From assembly GCA_900555605.1 (NCBI GenBank), contig USLW01000080.1:1-7994 (forward strand): a stretch of DNA of 7,994 bases, written 5' to 3'. Under the pieces are notes generated by a model. The model saw nothing but the letters and a program-made list of their open reading frames with translations, had not been told where the DNA came from and searched no databases. A program made the position numbers and the translations under genes. The DNA comes from an uncultured Clostridium sp. (GTDB taxonomy: Bacteria; Bacillota; Clostridia; UBA1212; UBA1255). Below, one piece after another: positions 1 through 6,455 of the stretch. Positions within the stretch are counted from its first letter, which is position 1. Each line of letters begins with the position of its first letter.

Positions 1-622
1 AGCCCAAATCGTTATGGCAGTGAACGGACAGCCCCACGCGTCCCGCCAGATCGACATGGGCACGAATATATCGGATCAAATCAGCCATCTCTTCAGGAGA
101 GGCATAACCGACGGTGTCAGGTACATTAATCACATCTGCACCGCAGGCTACGACGGCACGGAACACCTCGGCAAGATATGCTCTGTCGCTGCGGGTTGCA
201 TCCTCCGCAGAGAATTCAACTCTGCCGCACAGCGACTTTGCATACCGCACCGCTGCTTTCGCTTGTTCCAAAACTTCCTCTCGCGTCTTTTTCAGCTTAT
301 ATTGCAGATGAATATCCGAGGTCGCGAGAAAAACATGGATCAACGGATATTTTGCGCATTTGACGGCTTGATAAGCATAATCAATATCAGACTGCACTGC
401 TCTGGCCAAAGAGGCAACCGTTGTATGCTTCATTTCTTTTGCAATCGCGCTCACACCTGCAAAGTCGCCGGGAGATACAATCGCAAATCCTGCCTCAATT
501 ACATCAGCCTTCAGCAGCTCCAGCTGCTTTGCCATCTCGACCTTTTCTTTTATGCTCATACTGCAGCCGGGAGACTGTTCTCCGTCCCGCAGCGTAGAAT
601 CAAATATCCGGATCCGCCTCAT
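1..622 (-). CDS. leuA: 2-isopropylmalate synthase, LeuA type (N-terminal part; runs off the left edge)
   Basis: This enzyme condenses acetyl-CoA with 2-oxoisovalerate, the first committed step of leucine synthesis, in the cytoplasm. The visible 207 residues are the N-terminal part of the HMGL-like TIM barrel. DSTLRDGEQSPG (residues 8-19) carries the catalytic Arg12 and the metal ligand Asp13. EAGF follows near 43-46, and SPGDF and FLATSDIHLQYKLK match the LeuA subfamily as I remember it from Bacillus and E. coli. VPDTVGY comes before HCHNDLG, whose His201 and His203 complete the metal site, within one residue of E. coli numbering. The C-terminal part, including the regulatory domain that binds leucine, lies outside. 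The ATG at 622 has a G-rich Shine-Dalgarno stretch (AGGATGGGGG) upstream. The gene follows the aldolase-domain gene by 51 nt with no terminator between, so cotranscription is likely. Citramalate or homocitrate synthase remain possible because the specificity-defining remainder is missing. Confidence -1.
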   Translation of the reverse strand, partial: MRRIRIFDSTLRDGEQSPGCSMSIKEKVEMAKQLELLKADVIEAGFAIVSPGDFAGVSAIAKEMKHTTVASLARAVQSDIDYAYQAVKCAKYPLIHVFLATSDIHLQYKLKKTREEVLEQAKAAVRYAKSLCGRVEFSAEDATRSDRAYLAEVFRAVVACGADVINVPDTVGYASPEEMADLIRYIRAHVDLAGRVGLSVHCHNDLG

Positions 623-673
623 ATGAATCCCCCATCCTTTTATCCACCCGCAAACAGGCTGGCTGTACGTCTT

Positions 674-1960
674 TTAAAAATGAAAGGCCTCCCGCAAATC
701 CTTTACTTCTCCGTCACTGATTGAAACGATTTCACCCAAGGCTTTTGAGGATACGACCGCTTTCGCGCTATATTCCATAACCTCCAATTTGTCAAACGCA
801 TTGAGAAGGCTTGTTCCCGTTACAATAACACAGTCATTCTCAACCAGCAGAATCGGCGTCATATCGTTAAACAGATCCGCGGTCATATCCGGCTGAAGAA
901 AACTTGCACCGAAGGGAATTTTCTTAACATTACGCAGCATAATATAAGATTCCGGTATAGTGCGGGAATCGAACTCGGCGTCTGTAACCGCAAAAGCCAT
1001 TGTATACGGCGCATGGGCAATGATGATGGAATTGATATCCGGATGCTTTTCATATATCTTTTTATGAAGCGTAACGGAACGGGAAGGAATCTTACCTGCC
1101 TCGCGCCAATTGTTGACCACCCGTACCAGATCGTCCTCCTCTAAATACTTTCGATCCTTATGATACGGTGTAATCAAAAAAGAGCCATCGGAAAGCCGCT
1201 GTGAAAAGGTTCCCTGCGTACTGGTAAAGAGCTGTTGATCATATGCTCTTTTGATAAGCGCGCACATGTCTCTGCGGGCCGCACGTTCTTCGCTTCCGTA
1301 TGTGTTATTCACGAATTCATCCATTACAACATGCTGCTTTTCTTTTGATAATTTGACATTTTTATCAGACAGCACCTTCAGATTTCCGAGACTCGCGGCT
1401 TCGATCTGCAGCCGCGCGCAATAGTCCAGCGTTTCAAAAGACATAAATGCTTTAAATAAATCGGAAGCGCCTACAAATACGCCGTGATTCTCCAGCATGA
1501 CAACATTATGTCCTTTGGAAAACTCAGCGGCAATTTTTTTGCTCAGCCCGATGCTGCCCGGCACATCATACGGAGCCATGGAAACGGTTCCGCAGATCTG
1601 TGCAAAATTCGGAATCAGTCTTGTTTCAGGGATCTTCCGGACAATGCTGAATGCTACAAGCGCCGGCGGGTGCGCATGCAGAATGCCCTTAATGTCCGGC
1701 CGCATTCTATAAATCCGTTCGTGAACGGGAAATTCGCTGGAAGGCTTGTGGATGCCGATAATCGTTCCGTCAGGCTTGACCTGAATAATATCTTTTCTTG
1801 TAAGAGAGCCCTTATCAATCGATCCCGGGGTAATCCAGATATCTCCGTTTTCATCCAGAATCGACAGATTCCCGCCGGACGTAGTAGTCATTCCGTAATG
1901 ATAAATGCGTTCCATAATCATCACAAGCTGGTCCGCGGGATGCAGTAAATCAAAATTCAT
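674..1960 (-). CDS. Tandem class II aldolase/adducin-domain protein
   Basis: Family members with one such domain are Zn-dependent aldolases, epimerases or dehydratases acting on (phospho)sugars; the substrate here is unknown. The protein has 428 residues and two homologous domains, about 1-200 and 225-420. Domain 1 has the phosphate-site motif SGGNLS (28-33), ITPGSIDK (43-50), PSSEF (73-77) with the acidic catalytic residue Glu76, the metal ligands His95 and His97 in HAHPP, and His159 in ENHG. Domain 2 aligns without gaps across the core (IPSRSVTLHKKIY against KPSSEFPVHERIY), but Glu76 becomes Ser295, His95 becomes Ile314 and His159 becomes Asp376; only the second His (His316) remains. Domain 2 is therefore probably non-catalytic. 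The start is ATG 1960, preceded by AGAGGTG with 8 nt spacing; a reading 35 codons longer exists but has no such site and would cover the upstream inverted repeat. It is the first gene before leuA. Confidence -1.
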   Translation of the reverse strand: MNFDLLHPADQLVMIMERIYHYGMTTTSGGNLSILDENGDIWITPGSIDKGSLTRKDIIQVKPDGTIIGIHKPSSEFPVHERIYRMRPDIKGILHAHPPALVAFSIVRKIPETRLIPNFAQICGTVSMAPYDVPGSIGLSKKIAAEFSKGHNVVMLENHGVFVGASDLFKAFMSFETLDYCARLQIEAASLGNLKVLSDKNVKLSKEKQHVVMDEFVNNTYGSEERAARRDMCALIKRAYDQQLFTSTQGTFSQRLSDGSFLITPYHKDRKYLEEDDLVRVVNNWREAGKIPSRSVTLHKKIYEKHPDINSIIIAHAPYTMAFAVTDAEFDSRTIPESYIMLRNVKKIPFGASFLQPDMTADLFNDMTPILLVENDCVIVTGTSLLNAFDKLEVMEYSAKAVVSSKALGEIVSISDGEVKDLREAFHF

Positions 1961-1968
1961 ATACCAAA

Positions 1969-1975
1969 CACCTCT
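1969..1975 (-). promoter_or_regulatory. Ribosome binding site of the tandem aldolase gene
   Basis: On the minus strand AGAGGTG sits 8 nt before the ATG at 1960. It selects this start over an in-frame ATG 35 codons upstream, and the 428-residue product then begins just before the first conserved aldolase helix. Confidence -1.
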
Positions 1976-1987
1976 TTTATAAATATA

Positions 1988-2029
1988 TTGCGCAGTGCAG
2001 GAGGCAATCATCGGACACCTGCTGCGCAA
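1988..2029 (-). promoter_or_regulatory. Bulged inverted repeat upstream of the aldolase gene (operator or leader hairpin)
   Basis: The left arm TTGCGCAG (1988-1995) plus CAGG (1998-2001), with a 2-nt bulge at 1996-1997, is exactly complementary to 2018-2029, giving 12 base pairs around a 16-nt loop. It ends 27 nt upstream of the aldolase ATG. There is no U-run right after the stem on the minus strand, so it does not look like an intrinsic terminator. It could be a protein-binding operator or an RNA hairpin in the 5' leader. On the minus strand the loop side carries GCCTC, which could pair weakly with the GAGGT of the ribosome binding site. The repeat is plain; its function is inferred. Confidence -1.
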
Positions 2030-2071
2030 CATTAATATATTACCAAAATCAGCAGCAAAATACAAACGATA

Positions 2072-2100
2072 AGTATAGAAAAATACAGATATTTTTTCAT
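2072..2100 (-). promoter_or_regulatory. Possible promoter for the aldolase-leuA unit
   Basis: On the minus strand, TATACT (2072-2077) is a good -10 box, with ATGAAA (2095-2100) 17 nt upstream as a weak -35 box matching 4 of 6 consensus positions. This would place the transcript start near 2065 and the inverted repeat inside the leader. A second, poorer arrangement (TTGTAT at 2060-2065, TAATAT at 2037-2042, 17 nt apart) also exists, so the assignment is uncertain. Confidence -1.
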
Positions 2101-2128
2101 TGATTCTGAATTTTACGATTTTTCCTTA

Positions 2129-2157
2129 TTGACAAAAAGGCATTCATATATTAAACT
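2129..2157 (+). promoter_or_regulatory. Promoter of the exported-protein gene
   Basis: A perfect TTGACA -35 box (2129-2134) is followed after 17 nt by TAAACT (2152-2157), a -10 box matching 4 of 6 positions, in AT-rich DNA. It points to the gene starting at 2267 and predicts an untranslated leader of about 100 nt. Confidence -1.
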
Positions 2158-2163
2158 GATAGT

Positions 2164-2266
2164 ATTAATAATTTATGAACACCCAGTGTGTTTATTTTTA
2201 TTTGTATATTGCTGTTTCGCAGTATATTACGTGGTGTGTTTTTAATCAATATAAGGAGGCAATTTT
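2164..2266 (+). promoter_or_regulatory. Long 5' leader with two small hairpins and a strong ribosome binding site
   Basis: Between the predicted transcript start and the ATG at 2267 there are two short stem-loops. One has arms AACAC (2178-2182) and GTGTT (2188-2192), extendable by three further pairs including one wobble. The other has arms TATATTGC (2205-2212) and GCAGTATA (2219-2226), with one G-U pair and a 6-nt loop. AAGGAGG (2253-2259) lies 7 nt before the ATG and is not covered by either stem. I recognise no known riboswitch. Both stems are weak and may not matter. Confidence -1.
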
Positions 2267-4087
2267 ATGAAAAAGAAGTTTTTCACATTACTTGTTGCAT
2301 TTGTGCTTATTTTTACCACAGTACTGCCTGCACTCGCAACAGACGGGACAGAAGCCGACGGCAGCGGTGAGCGTACGGTTGGAACCGGCGGACTGGATTT
2401 TTATTCGATTACAATTCATTATGATAAACCTACGCTTGTATCCTACATCGCAAAACGAAGCAAATATTATTTTGCTTATGAAGGTGAAGAACAACAAATG
2501 GCCACGGAATTTGTACTGCGTGCCGGAGTGACAAAAAACAATGACTATACGTTTGTCGGCCAGACCGCAGGCGCAGGCTCGAATTTCAAACAGCTGCTGT
2601 CGCTGGCTGACGGAATCTACGCGGAGGCCCATTATTCGAAGTTCCCTTATACATATGCCTACATCACCCACATACAGGACGGCGGAATCATTAAAAGCAA
2701 GGATGCTGTCCAAATTCGGGGAATTTCCGCGCTGTCTGATGACGCCGGAAATCAGAATCCGAATATTATCTATAATGCAGACGGCTATGCCGTAGATAAA
2801 GACGCCGATACATCCGGTAAAAATTATTTTATTGATCCGAACGGCTACAGAATTGACGATGATTATGTTTATGTAGACAACAACAATCGCCGTGTCGTTT
2901 TATTCTATGAGGAAATGGAAATCTATAAAACCGGCGTCTTAAAGGGCAGCAGACCGGAAACCAACATTCGCGGTACCGGCAAATATTATCCTGTATCATT
3001 AGAAGACCGTCTAGACGAAAACGGCAAACTTTTGGAGATCCGTGATATCGAAATTTTATACGTTGCCTCAAAAATAGATTATAACAATTTCTTGGCAGAT
3101 GACGAAGCAAAGGTGCTTCCTATGGTGATTGACGACGGAACAATCGAGTATAACCGTGCGCAGTCACGCGCAGCAACGATTTCTCTCTTCCGTACGGTAA
3201 AGTCCGAGACGGAAACAGATGAAGAATATATGAGCAAGGACCGGAAATTTACCCAAGCAGACATTTTTGTCGACGAAATGGGCCGTATGATCAATGGTAC
3301 TCCGGTTACCGGCACGCCTAAGATGAACTCCAATATCACAAAAATTACGATTGAAATTGATGCGCTTGGTACCCAGCTGTATGACAATTCCGCAGATGAT
3401 CCGCAGAATTTAAATAAGATTACGGTTTCCATCGGAGACTGGTCTTCCAATGTTGCAGCACAGTTATCTGCCCTTGAACAAGGACTGATCAGCGAATCAG
3501 AGGTAAAGGGAACCATATTGGGAACCGTAAGCAGTCAGACCACCAAAACATCCATGAACTGGGAAAAGGGCGAATGGAATGAAAATCTTTCCCCCACCGC
3601 AAAAAGTATCGATTTGAACGTCCCTGCCGAGATTTTGAATTCTCTATACGGTTCCGCTATTTTCTATCTGGAATTTGACATTCAGACACATCAGCCGGAA
3701 GACGCCTTCAATAATAGTTATATCGAATGGGAAAGCAAAGGCACCGGTACGACCTTAGCTACAAAGAACGTGAAAAAGTGGGTTGCTCCTGAGCCGCAAG
3801 AAAAGCCGGAAAGCAAGAGTCTTTTGGATCAAATTGCGGATGGATTCTTGTTTAAGGGCGAGTTGTGGGTCAGTCTCGTAATTTACGGTGTGATTGCACT
3901 GATCGTAATCGCGGTTGTTGTCATTATTGTAGTGGCTTCCGCAAAGGGAAAAAAGAAAAAATCCGCTGCACAGCCGAAAGAAATCAATCATGTTGCAGTA
4001 ACAGAAGAATCTGTTACAGACACAGAGACTGCGGCAGAAGCGCCGAAGACAGAGAGAAAAGACGACACGAATACACCTGAGGCTTAA
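2267..4087 (+). CDS. Exported single-pass membrane protein of unknown function
   Basis: I do not recognise the family. The 606-residue product starts with a typical signal peptide: KKK, a hydrophobic core to residue 20, then ALA at 22-24 for cleavage before Thr25. A large ectodomain follows (about 25-530), rich in Asp, Asn, Tyr and Thr. It includes two similar acidic motifs 20 residues apart, ADGYAVDKD (171-179) and PNGYRIDDD (191-199), possibly metal-binding loops or an internal repeat. A Pro/Glu/Lys-rich segment (PEPQEKPESK) leads to one hydrophobic helix (about 533-558), then KGKKKK as a stop-transfer anchor and a cytoplasmic tail of about 47 residues rich in Glu, Asp and Thr. There is no LPXTG motif, so sortase anchoring is not expected. 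The whole protein lacks cysteine, common in Gram-positive exported proteins. It has its own promoter and terminator and looks monocistronic. It might be an adhesin, a structural envelope protein or a sensor, but nothing distinguishes these. Confidence -1.
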   Translation: MKKKFFTLLVAFVLIFTTVLPALATDGTEADGSGERTVGTGGLDFYSITIHYDKPTLVSYIAKRSKYYFAYEGEEQQMATEFVLRAGVTKNNDYTFVGQTAGAGSNFKQLLSLADGIYAEAHYSKFPYTYAYITHIQDGGIIKSKDAVQIRGISALSDDAGNQNPNIIYNADGYAVDKDADTSGKNYFIDPNGYRIDDDYVYVDNNNRRVVLFYEEMEIYKTGVLKGSRPETNIRGTGKYYPVSLEDRLDENGKLLEIRDIEILYVASKIDYNNFLADDEAKVLPMVIDDGTIEYNRAQSRAATISLFRTVKSETETDEEYMSKDRKFTQADIFVDEMGRMINGTPVTGTPKMNSNITKITIEIDALGTQLYDNSADDPQNLNKITVSIGDWSSNVAAQLSALEQGLISESEVKGTILGTVSSQTTKTSMNWEKGEWNENLSPTAKSIDLNVPAEILNSLYGSAIFYLEFDIQTHQPEDAFNNSYIEWESKGTGTTLATKNVKKWVAPEPQEKPESKSLLDQIADGFLFKGELWVSLVIYGVIALIVIAVVVIIVVASAKGKKKKSAAQPKEINHVAVTEESVTDTETAAEAPKTERKDDTNTPEA

Positions 4088-4122
4088 TGAGCGATTGTTC
4101 TCTATCCTGTTGAAGCAATTCG

Positions 4123-4165
4123 AATATGCGGCAGCTGATGATTCTTTCAGCTGCCGCATATTTTT
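4123..4165 (+). terminator. Intrinsic terminator of the exported-protein gene
   Basis: Positions 4123-4138 pair perfectly with 4147-4162 (16 bp with a GC-rich centre, GCGGCAGC) around an 8-nt loop, and the descending arm runs into TTTTT (4161-4165). It lies 35 nt after the stop codon. On the opposite strand the stem is followed only by a short TT, so it should work for plus-strand transcripts. Confidence -1.
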
Positions 4166-4208
4166 ATCATACCCGCGTTTCTTTAACACCTCCCCAGAGG
4201 AAAAGATC

Positions 4209-4237
4209 TTGACAAACCGTAAGGGATTGTATATACT
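4209..4237 (+). promoter_or_regulatory. Strong promoter of the CNNM/CBS gene
   Basis: TTGACA (4209-4214) and TATACT (4232-4237) are separated by exactly 17 nt, near-consensus for the housekeeping sigma factor. It lies just after the preceding terminator and about 50 nt before the gene, so the gene has its own transcript. Confidence -1.
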
Positions 4238-4266
4238 CTTTCTCATAAAATTACTATTTTTAACTG

Positions 4267-4290
4267 AAAGGAATTGATGAATCTCTAATG
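4267..4290 (+). promoter_or_regulatory. Translation start region with a three-codon mini-ORF overlapping the gene start
   Basis: AAAGGAA (4267-4273) is 14 nt from the annotated ATG at 4288, too far for ordinary initiation, but close to another ATG at 4277. That ATG opens a three-codon frame (Met-Asn-Leu) whose TAA stop (4286-4288) shares its last A with the gene's ATG, as TAATG. Ribosomes might load at 4277 and restart at 4288. Alternatively the true start is the in-frame ATG at 4324, which has AGGTG just upstream (only 3 nt spacing). Confidence -1.
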
Positions 4291-5688
4291 GGCGATGATG
4301 GAAGTATACCTTTACAGGTGCTGATGTCTGGAACAAACAACGGCAATATCTTTTTGCAGCTTTTATTTATTATCATTCTTACATTCTTAAACGCTTTTTT
4401 CGCATCTTCAGAAATAGCACTGCTTTCAGTCAGTGATGCCAAAATGAAAAAAATGGCTGAGAAGGGCGATAAAAAAGCTGCCTCAGTTATCAAATTCATT
4501 GAAAATTCAAGTAAATTTTTATCAACAATTCAGGTGGGTGTCACATTTTCCGGCTTCCTATCCAGTGCATTTGCCGCGGATTCGTTCGCATCGCGTATTG
4601 TAATCGCGGTAACCGGGAAGTGGCCGGACCTCCTCCGATATGAAAGTGTAATCAATACTGTCTCTGTCATTATTATTACACTGCTGCTTTCCTATTTTAC
4701 TTTGGTTTTTGGTGAACTGGTGCCGAAACGGATTGCAATGCGCAAAAGTGAAAAGCTCGCGCTTCGCTCTGTACGCCCGCTGATTATAACAGGTGCGATA
4801 TTCTCCCCTTTTATTAAGCTGCTGACGCTTTCCGTAAACGGTGTGCTGCGGCTAATGGGAATTAATCCAAACGCAGAAGACGATGAGGTTACGGAAGATG
4901 AAATCCGGCTGATTGTAAACGAGGGGCAGGAAAAAGGCGTTATCGGCGATGAAGAAAGTGAAATGATCAATAATATTTTGGAATTTAACGATAAAACAGC
5001 TGCAGAAGTTATGACGCACAGGACCGAAATCTGCGCACTGAAAATTGACGAAAGTTACCAGAACGTTTTGTATGCCGCTACGATGGAACGCTATTCCCGT
5101 TTTCCGGTATATGAACAAAAAATCGATAACATCATCGGTATTGTTCATATCAAAGATCTGCTGAAGGTTGACGAAACCGATTTTTCTTTGCGAAAGATCA
5201 TGCGTACTCCGTCCTTTGTTCCGGAATCACAGAAAATCGACGATGTATTTAAGGTATTGAAGAATAATAACAATCATATGGCTGTTGTTGTAGATGAGTA
5301 CGGCGGAACTGCCGGAATCATTACAATGGAAGACATTCTGGAAGAGCTTGTCGGAAATATTATGGACGAATATGATGAGGCAGAAGGCTCGGAGCATACA
5401 ATTACAATGGTAGCCGACGATACATATCTCATCGACGGCTTATGTGATATTGAAGATGTCAATGATGCGCTGAAGGTTGAGCTTCCTACCGATGAGTATG
5501 ATACAATCAGTGGCTTTGTGATTGGTATCTTAGGTGAAATTCCGGAAGAAAACAGTCATCCGAATTTTGAATATGAAAATCTGCTGTTTACCGTTGAGGG
5601 AAACAATGAAAAAATCATAACCTCTGTTCGGGTAAAAAGGCTGCCTCCCCCGCAGATAGAAGAGGAAGCAGAAGAAACGGATGCATGA
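4288..5688 (+). CDS. CNNM/CBS/CorC-HlyC domain membrane protein, probable Mg2+ or divalent cation transporter
   Basis: Proteins of this family (CorB/CorC and MpfA-like, once called hemolysins) move Mg2+ or Co2+ across the cytoplasmic membrane, usually outward. The 466 residues show the full order. The CNNM membrane domain (about 20-195) has four hydrophobic segments, with NAFFASSEIAL (35-45) and GELVPKRIA (142-150) as signature motifs. An acidic linker VTEDEIRLIVNEG follows (201-213). Next comes a pair of CBS domains (about 240-365), the nucleotide-sensing module, ending in DEYGGTAG (336-343) and MEDILEELVG. The CorC_HlyC domain (about 375-455) starts near YLIDG. The tail is acidic and proline-bearing. 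Length and order match the family, with no missing key segment seen. The exact start is uncertain: 4288 or 4324. The gene converges on the traX-like gene with only 4 nt between stop codons. The ion and direction of transport are inferred from the family. Confidence -1.
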   Translation: MGDDGSIPLQVLMSGTNNGNIFLQLLFIIILTFLNAFFASSEIALLSVSDAKMKKMAEKGDKKAASVIKFIENSSKFLSTIQVGVTFSGFLSSAFAADSFASRIVIAVTGKWPDLLRYESVINTVSVIIITLLLSYFTLVFGELVPKRIAMRKSEKLALRSVRPLIITGAIFSPFIKLLTLSVNGVLRLMGINPNAEDDEVTEDEIRLIVNEGQEKGVIGDEESEMINNILEFNDKTAAEVMTHRTEICALKIDESYQNVLYAATMERYSRFPVYEQKIDNIIGIVHIKDLLKVDETDFSLRKIMRTPSFVPESQKIDDVFKVLKNNNNHMAVVVDEYGGTAGIITMEDILEELVGNIMDEYDEAEGSEHTITMVADDTYLIDGLCDIEDVNDALKVELPTDEYDTISGFVIGILGEIPEENSHPNFEYENLLFTVEGNNEKIITSVRVKRLPPPQIEEEAEETDA

Positions 5689-5692
5689 GCGC

Positions 5693-6421
5693 TTATTTAA
5701 CCAGATAGAGCTTTACCAGTAAAAGCACCGTCAACAGGATAGGGTAATAAAAATACCCTATCCATTTTATATTCCGCCCCTTTGTTCCGTCATATTTTTT
5801 TATGAGCGGCACGGATAAGATACAGCCGATCATACAGATGTTCTGATAAAGTTCTGTTCTGTCCCAATCCGTAGTAAAAAGAAATACCACATTGATCAAG
5901 GCGAAAATCACCATAAAACTAATCATATAATATGCCATTTCCGTAAATCTTTTTTCTCTGTAAATATGGATGATATATGTCAAAATCACAGCATACGGCG
6001 CAAACTCAAGCCCGATGATAAAGGACATGACGCATACGAAAACGACGCAGAATTTTTTTTGCTGCGGCGTCTTCAGCCTGTCATACAGTGCAATCGCGCC
6101 TAAACAGAAAAAGGCAGTCAGCGCGGCACTGTAAAAAAAATGCGGAGACAACGCATCCTCTGTCGAGGCATAGACGTAACGGTATGGCAAAGCAGAAAGC
6201 ACAGCAAAAAGCAGAACCCGCAGCATATATTTTGTCAGATTCCGCGTTTGACGGTAGCCCTCTGTAATCAAAAAAGCATATAACCCGATGGACGTCCATC
6301 CCATGATACCTAAAAACATTTTTAGAGCAAAATATCTGTCAACTAATCCGCTGAAAGACACACTCAGCGCAGCCATAGAGAGCATAGCAATTAATTTCAG
6401 TTTTGCATTACTAAATTTCAA
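5693..6421 (-). CDS. TraX-family-like multi-pass membrane protein
   Basis: The TraX family is named after the F-pilin N-acetylase; chromosomal members in Firmicutes are membrane proteins of mostly unknown substrate, related in topology to acyltransferases. The 242-residue product is very hydrophobic, with about seven or eight membrane segments. Family resemblance comes from LKLIAMLSM (8-16), AFLITEGYRQTRN (49-61) with KYMLR (64-68) and LFAVLSALPY (71-80), and the C-terminal KWIGYFYYP (219-227). From memory of the family, an Asp-His pair follows the first motif and a His follows the final Tyr-Pro; here these places hold Leu19-Ser20 and Leu229, so activity is doubtful. The start is TTG at 6421, with AGGA about 7 nt upstream; the frame upstream reaches a stop without any ATG. 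It lies 34 nt after the hdeD-like gene and is probably the last gene of the galE unit. Confidence -1.
   Translation of the reverse strand: MKFSNAKLKLIAMLSMAALSVSFSGLVDRYFALKMFLGIMGWTSIGLYAFLITEGYRQTRNLTKYMLRVLLFAVLSALPYRYVYASTEDALSPHFFYSAALTAFFCLGAIALYDRLKTPQQKKFCVVFVCVMSFIIGLEFAPYAVILTYIIHIYREKRFTEMAYYMISFMVIFALINVVFLFTTDWDRTELYQNICMIGCILSVPLIKKYDGTKGRNIKWIGYFYYPILLTVLLLVKLYLVK
5737..5768 (+). terminator. Probable terminator of the CNNM/CBS gene, inside the convergent coding region
   Basis: GGATAGGGTA (5737-5746) and TACCCTATCC (5754-5763) form a perfect 10-bp stem around a 7-nt A-rich loop, followed by ATTTTAT on the plus strand. It begins 48 nt after the CNNM gene's stop codon but lies within the last codons of the traX-like gene, where it encodes part of the C-terminal YFYYP segment. 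The U-run is short. On the minus strand no U-run follows the stem, so it should not stop the traX-like transcript. Confidence -1.
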
Positions 6422-6455
6422 AGATCCGTCCTGCCCTTCTCCGATTCGTTATATT

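Noticed and set aside
14..724. Long plus-strand open frame (236 codons) over the left edge
   Set aside because: It lies opposite the unmistakable LeuA-type frame and the aldolase 3' end, has no ribosome binding site and shows no protein-like motifs.
1961..2065. N-terminal extension of 35 residues for the tandem aldolase
   Set aside because: It would read through the inverted repeat, and its extra residues look non-conserved; the ATG at 1960 has a proper ribosome binding site.
3755..4336. Minus-strand open frame of 193 codons across the terminator region
   Set aside because: It crosses a strong terminator and promoter, lies antisense to two well-supported genes, and its translation shows no coherent domain.
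5635..5662. Possible minus-strand terminator (CTGC/GCAG followed by CCTTTTT) after the traX-like gene
   Set aside because: The stem is only 4 bp and lies inside the CNNM coding region; a run of T after it is not enough to support a terminator.
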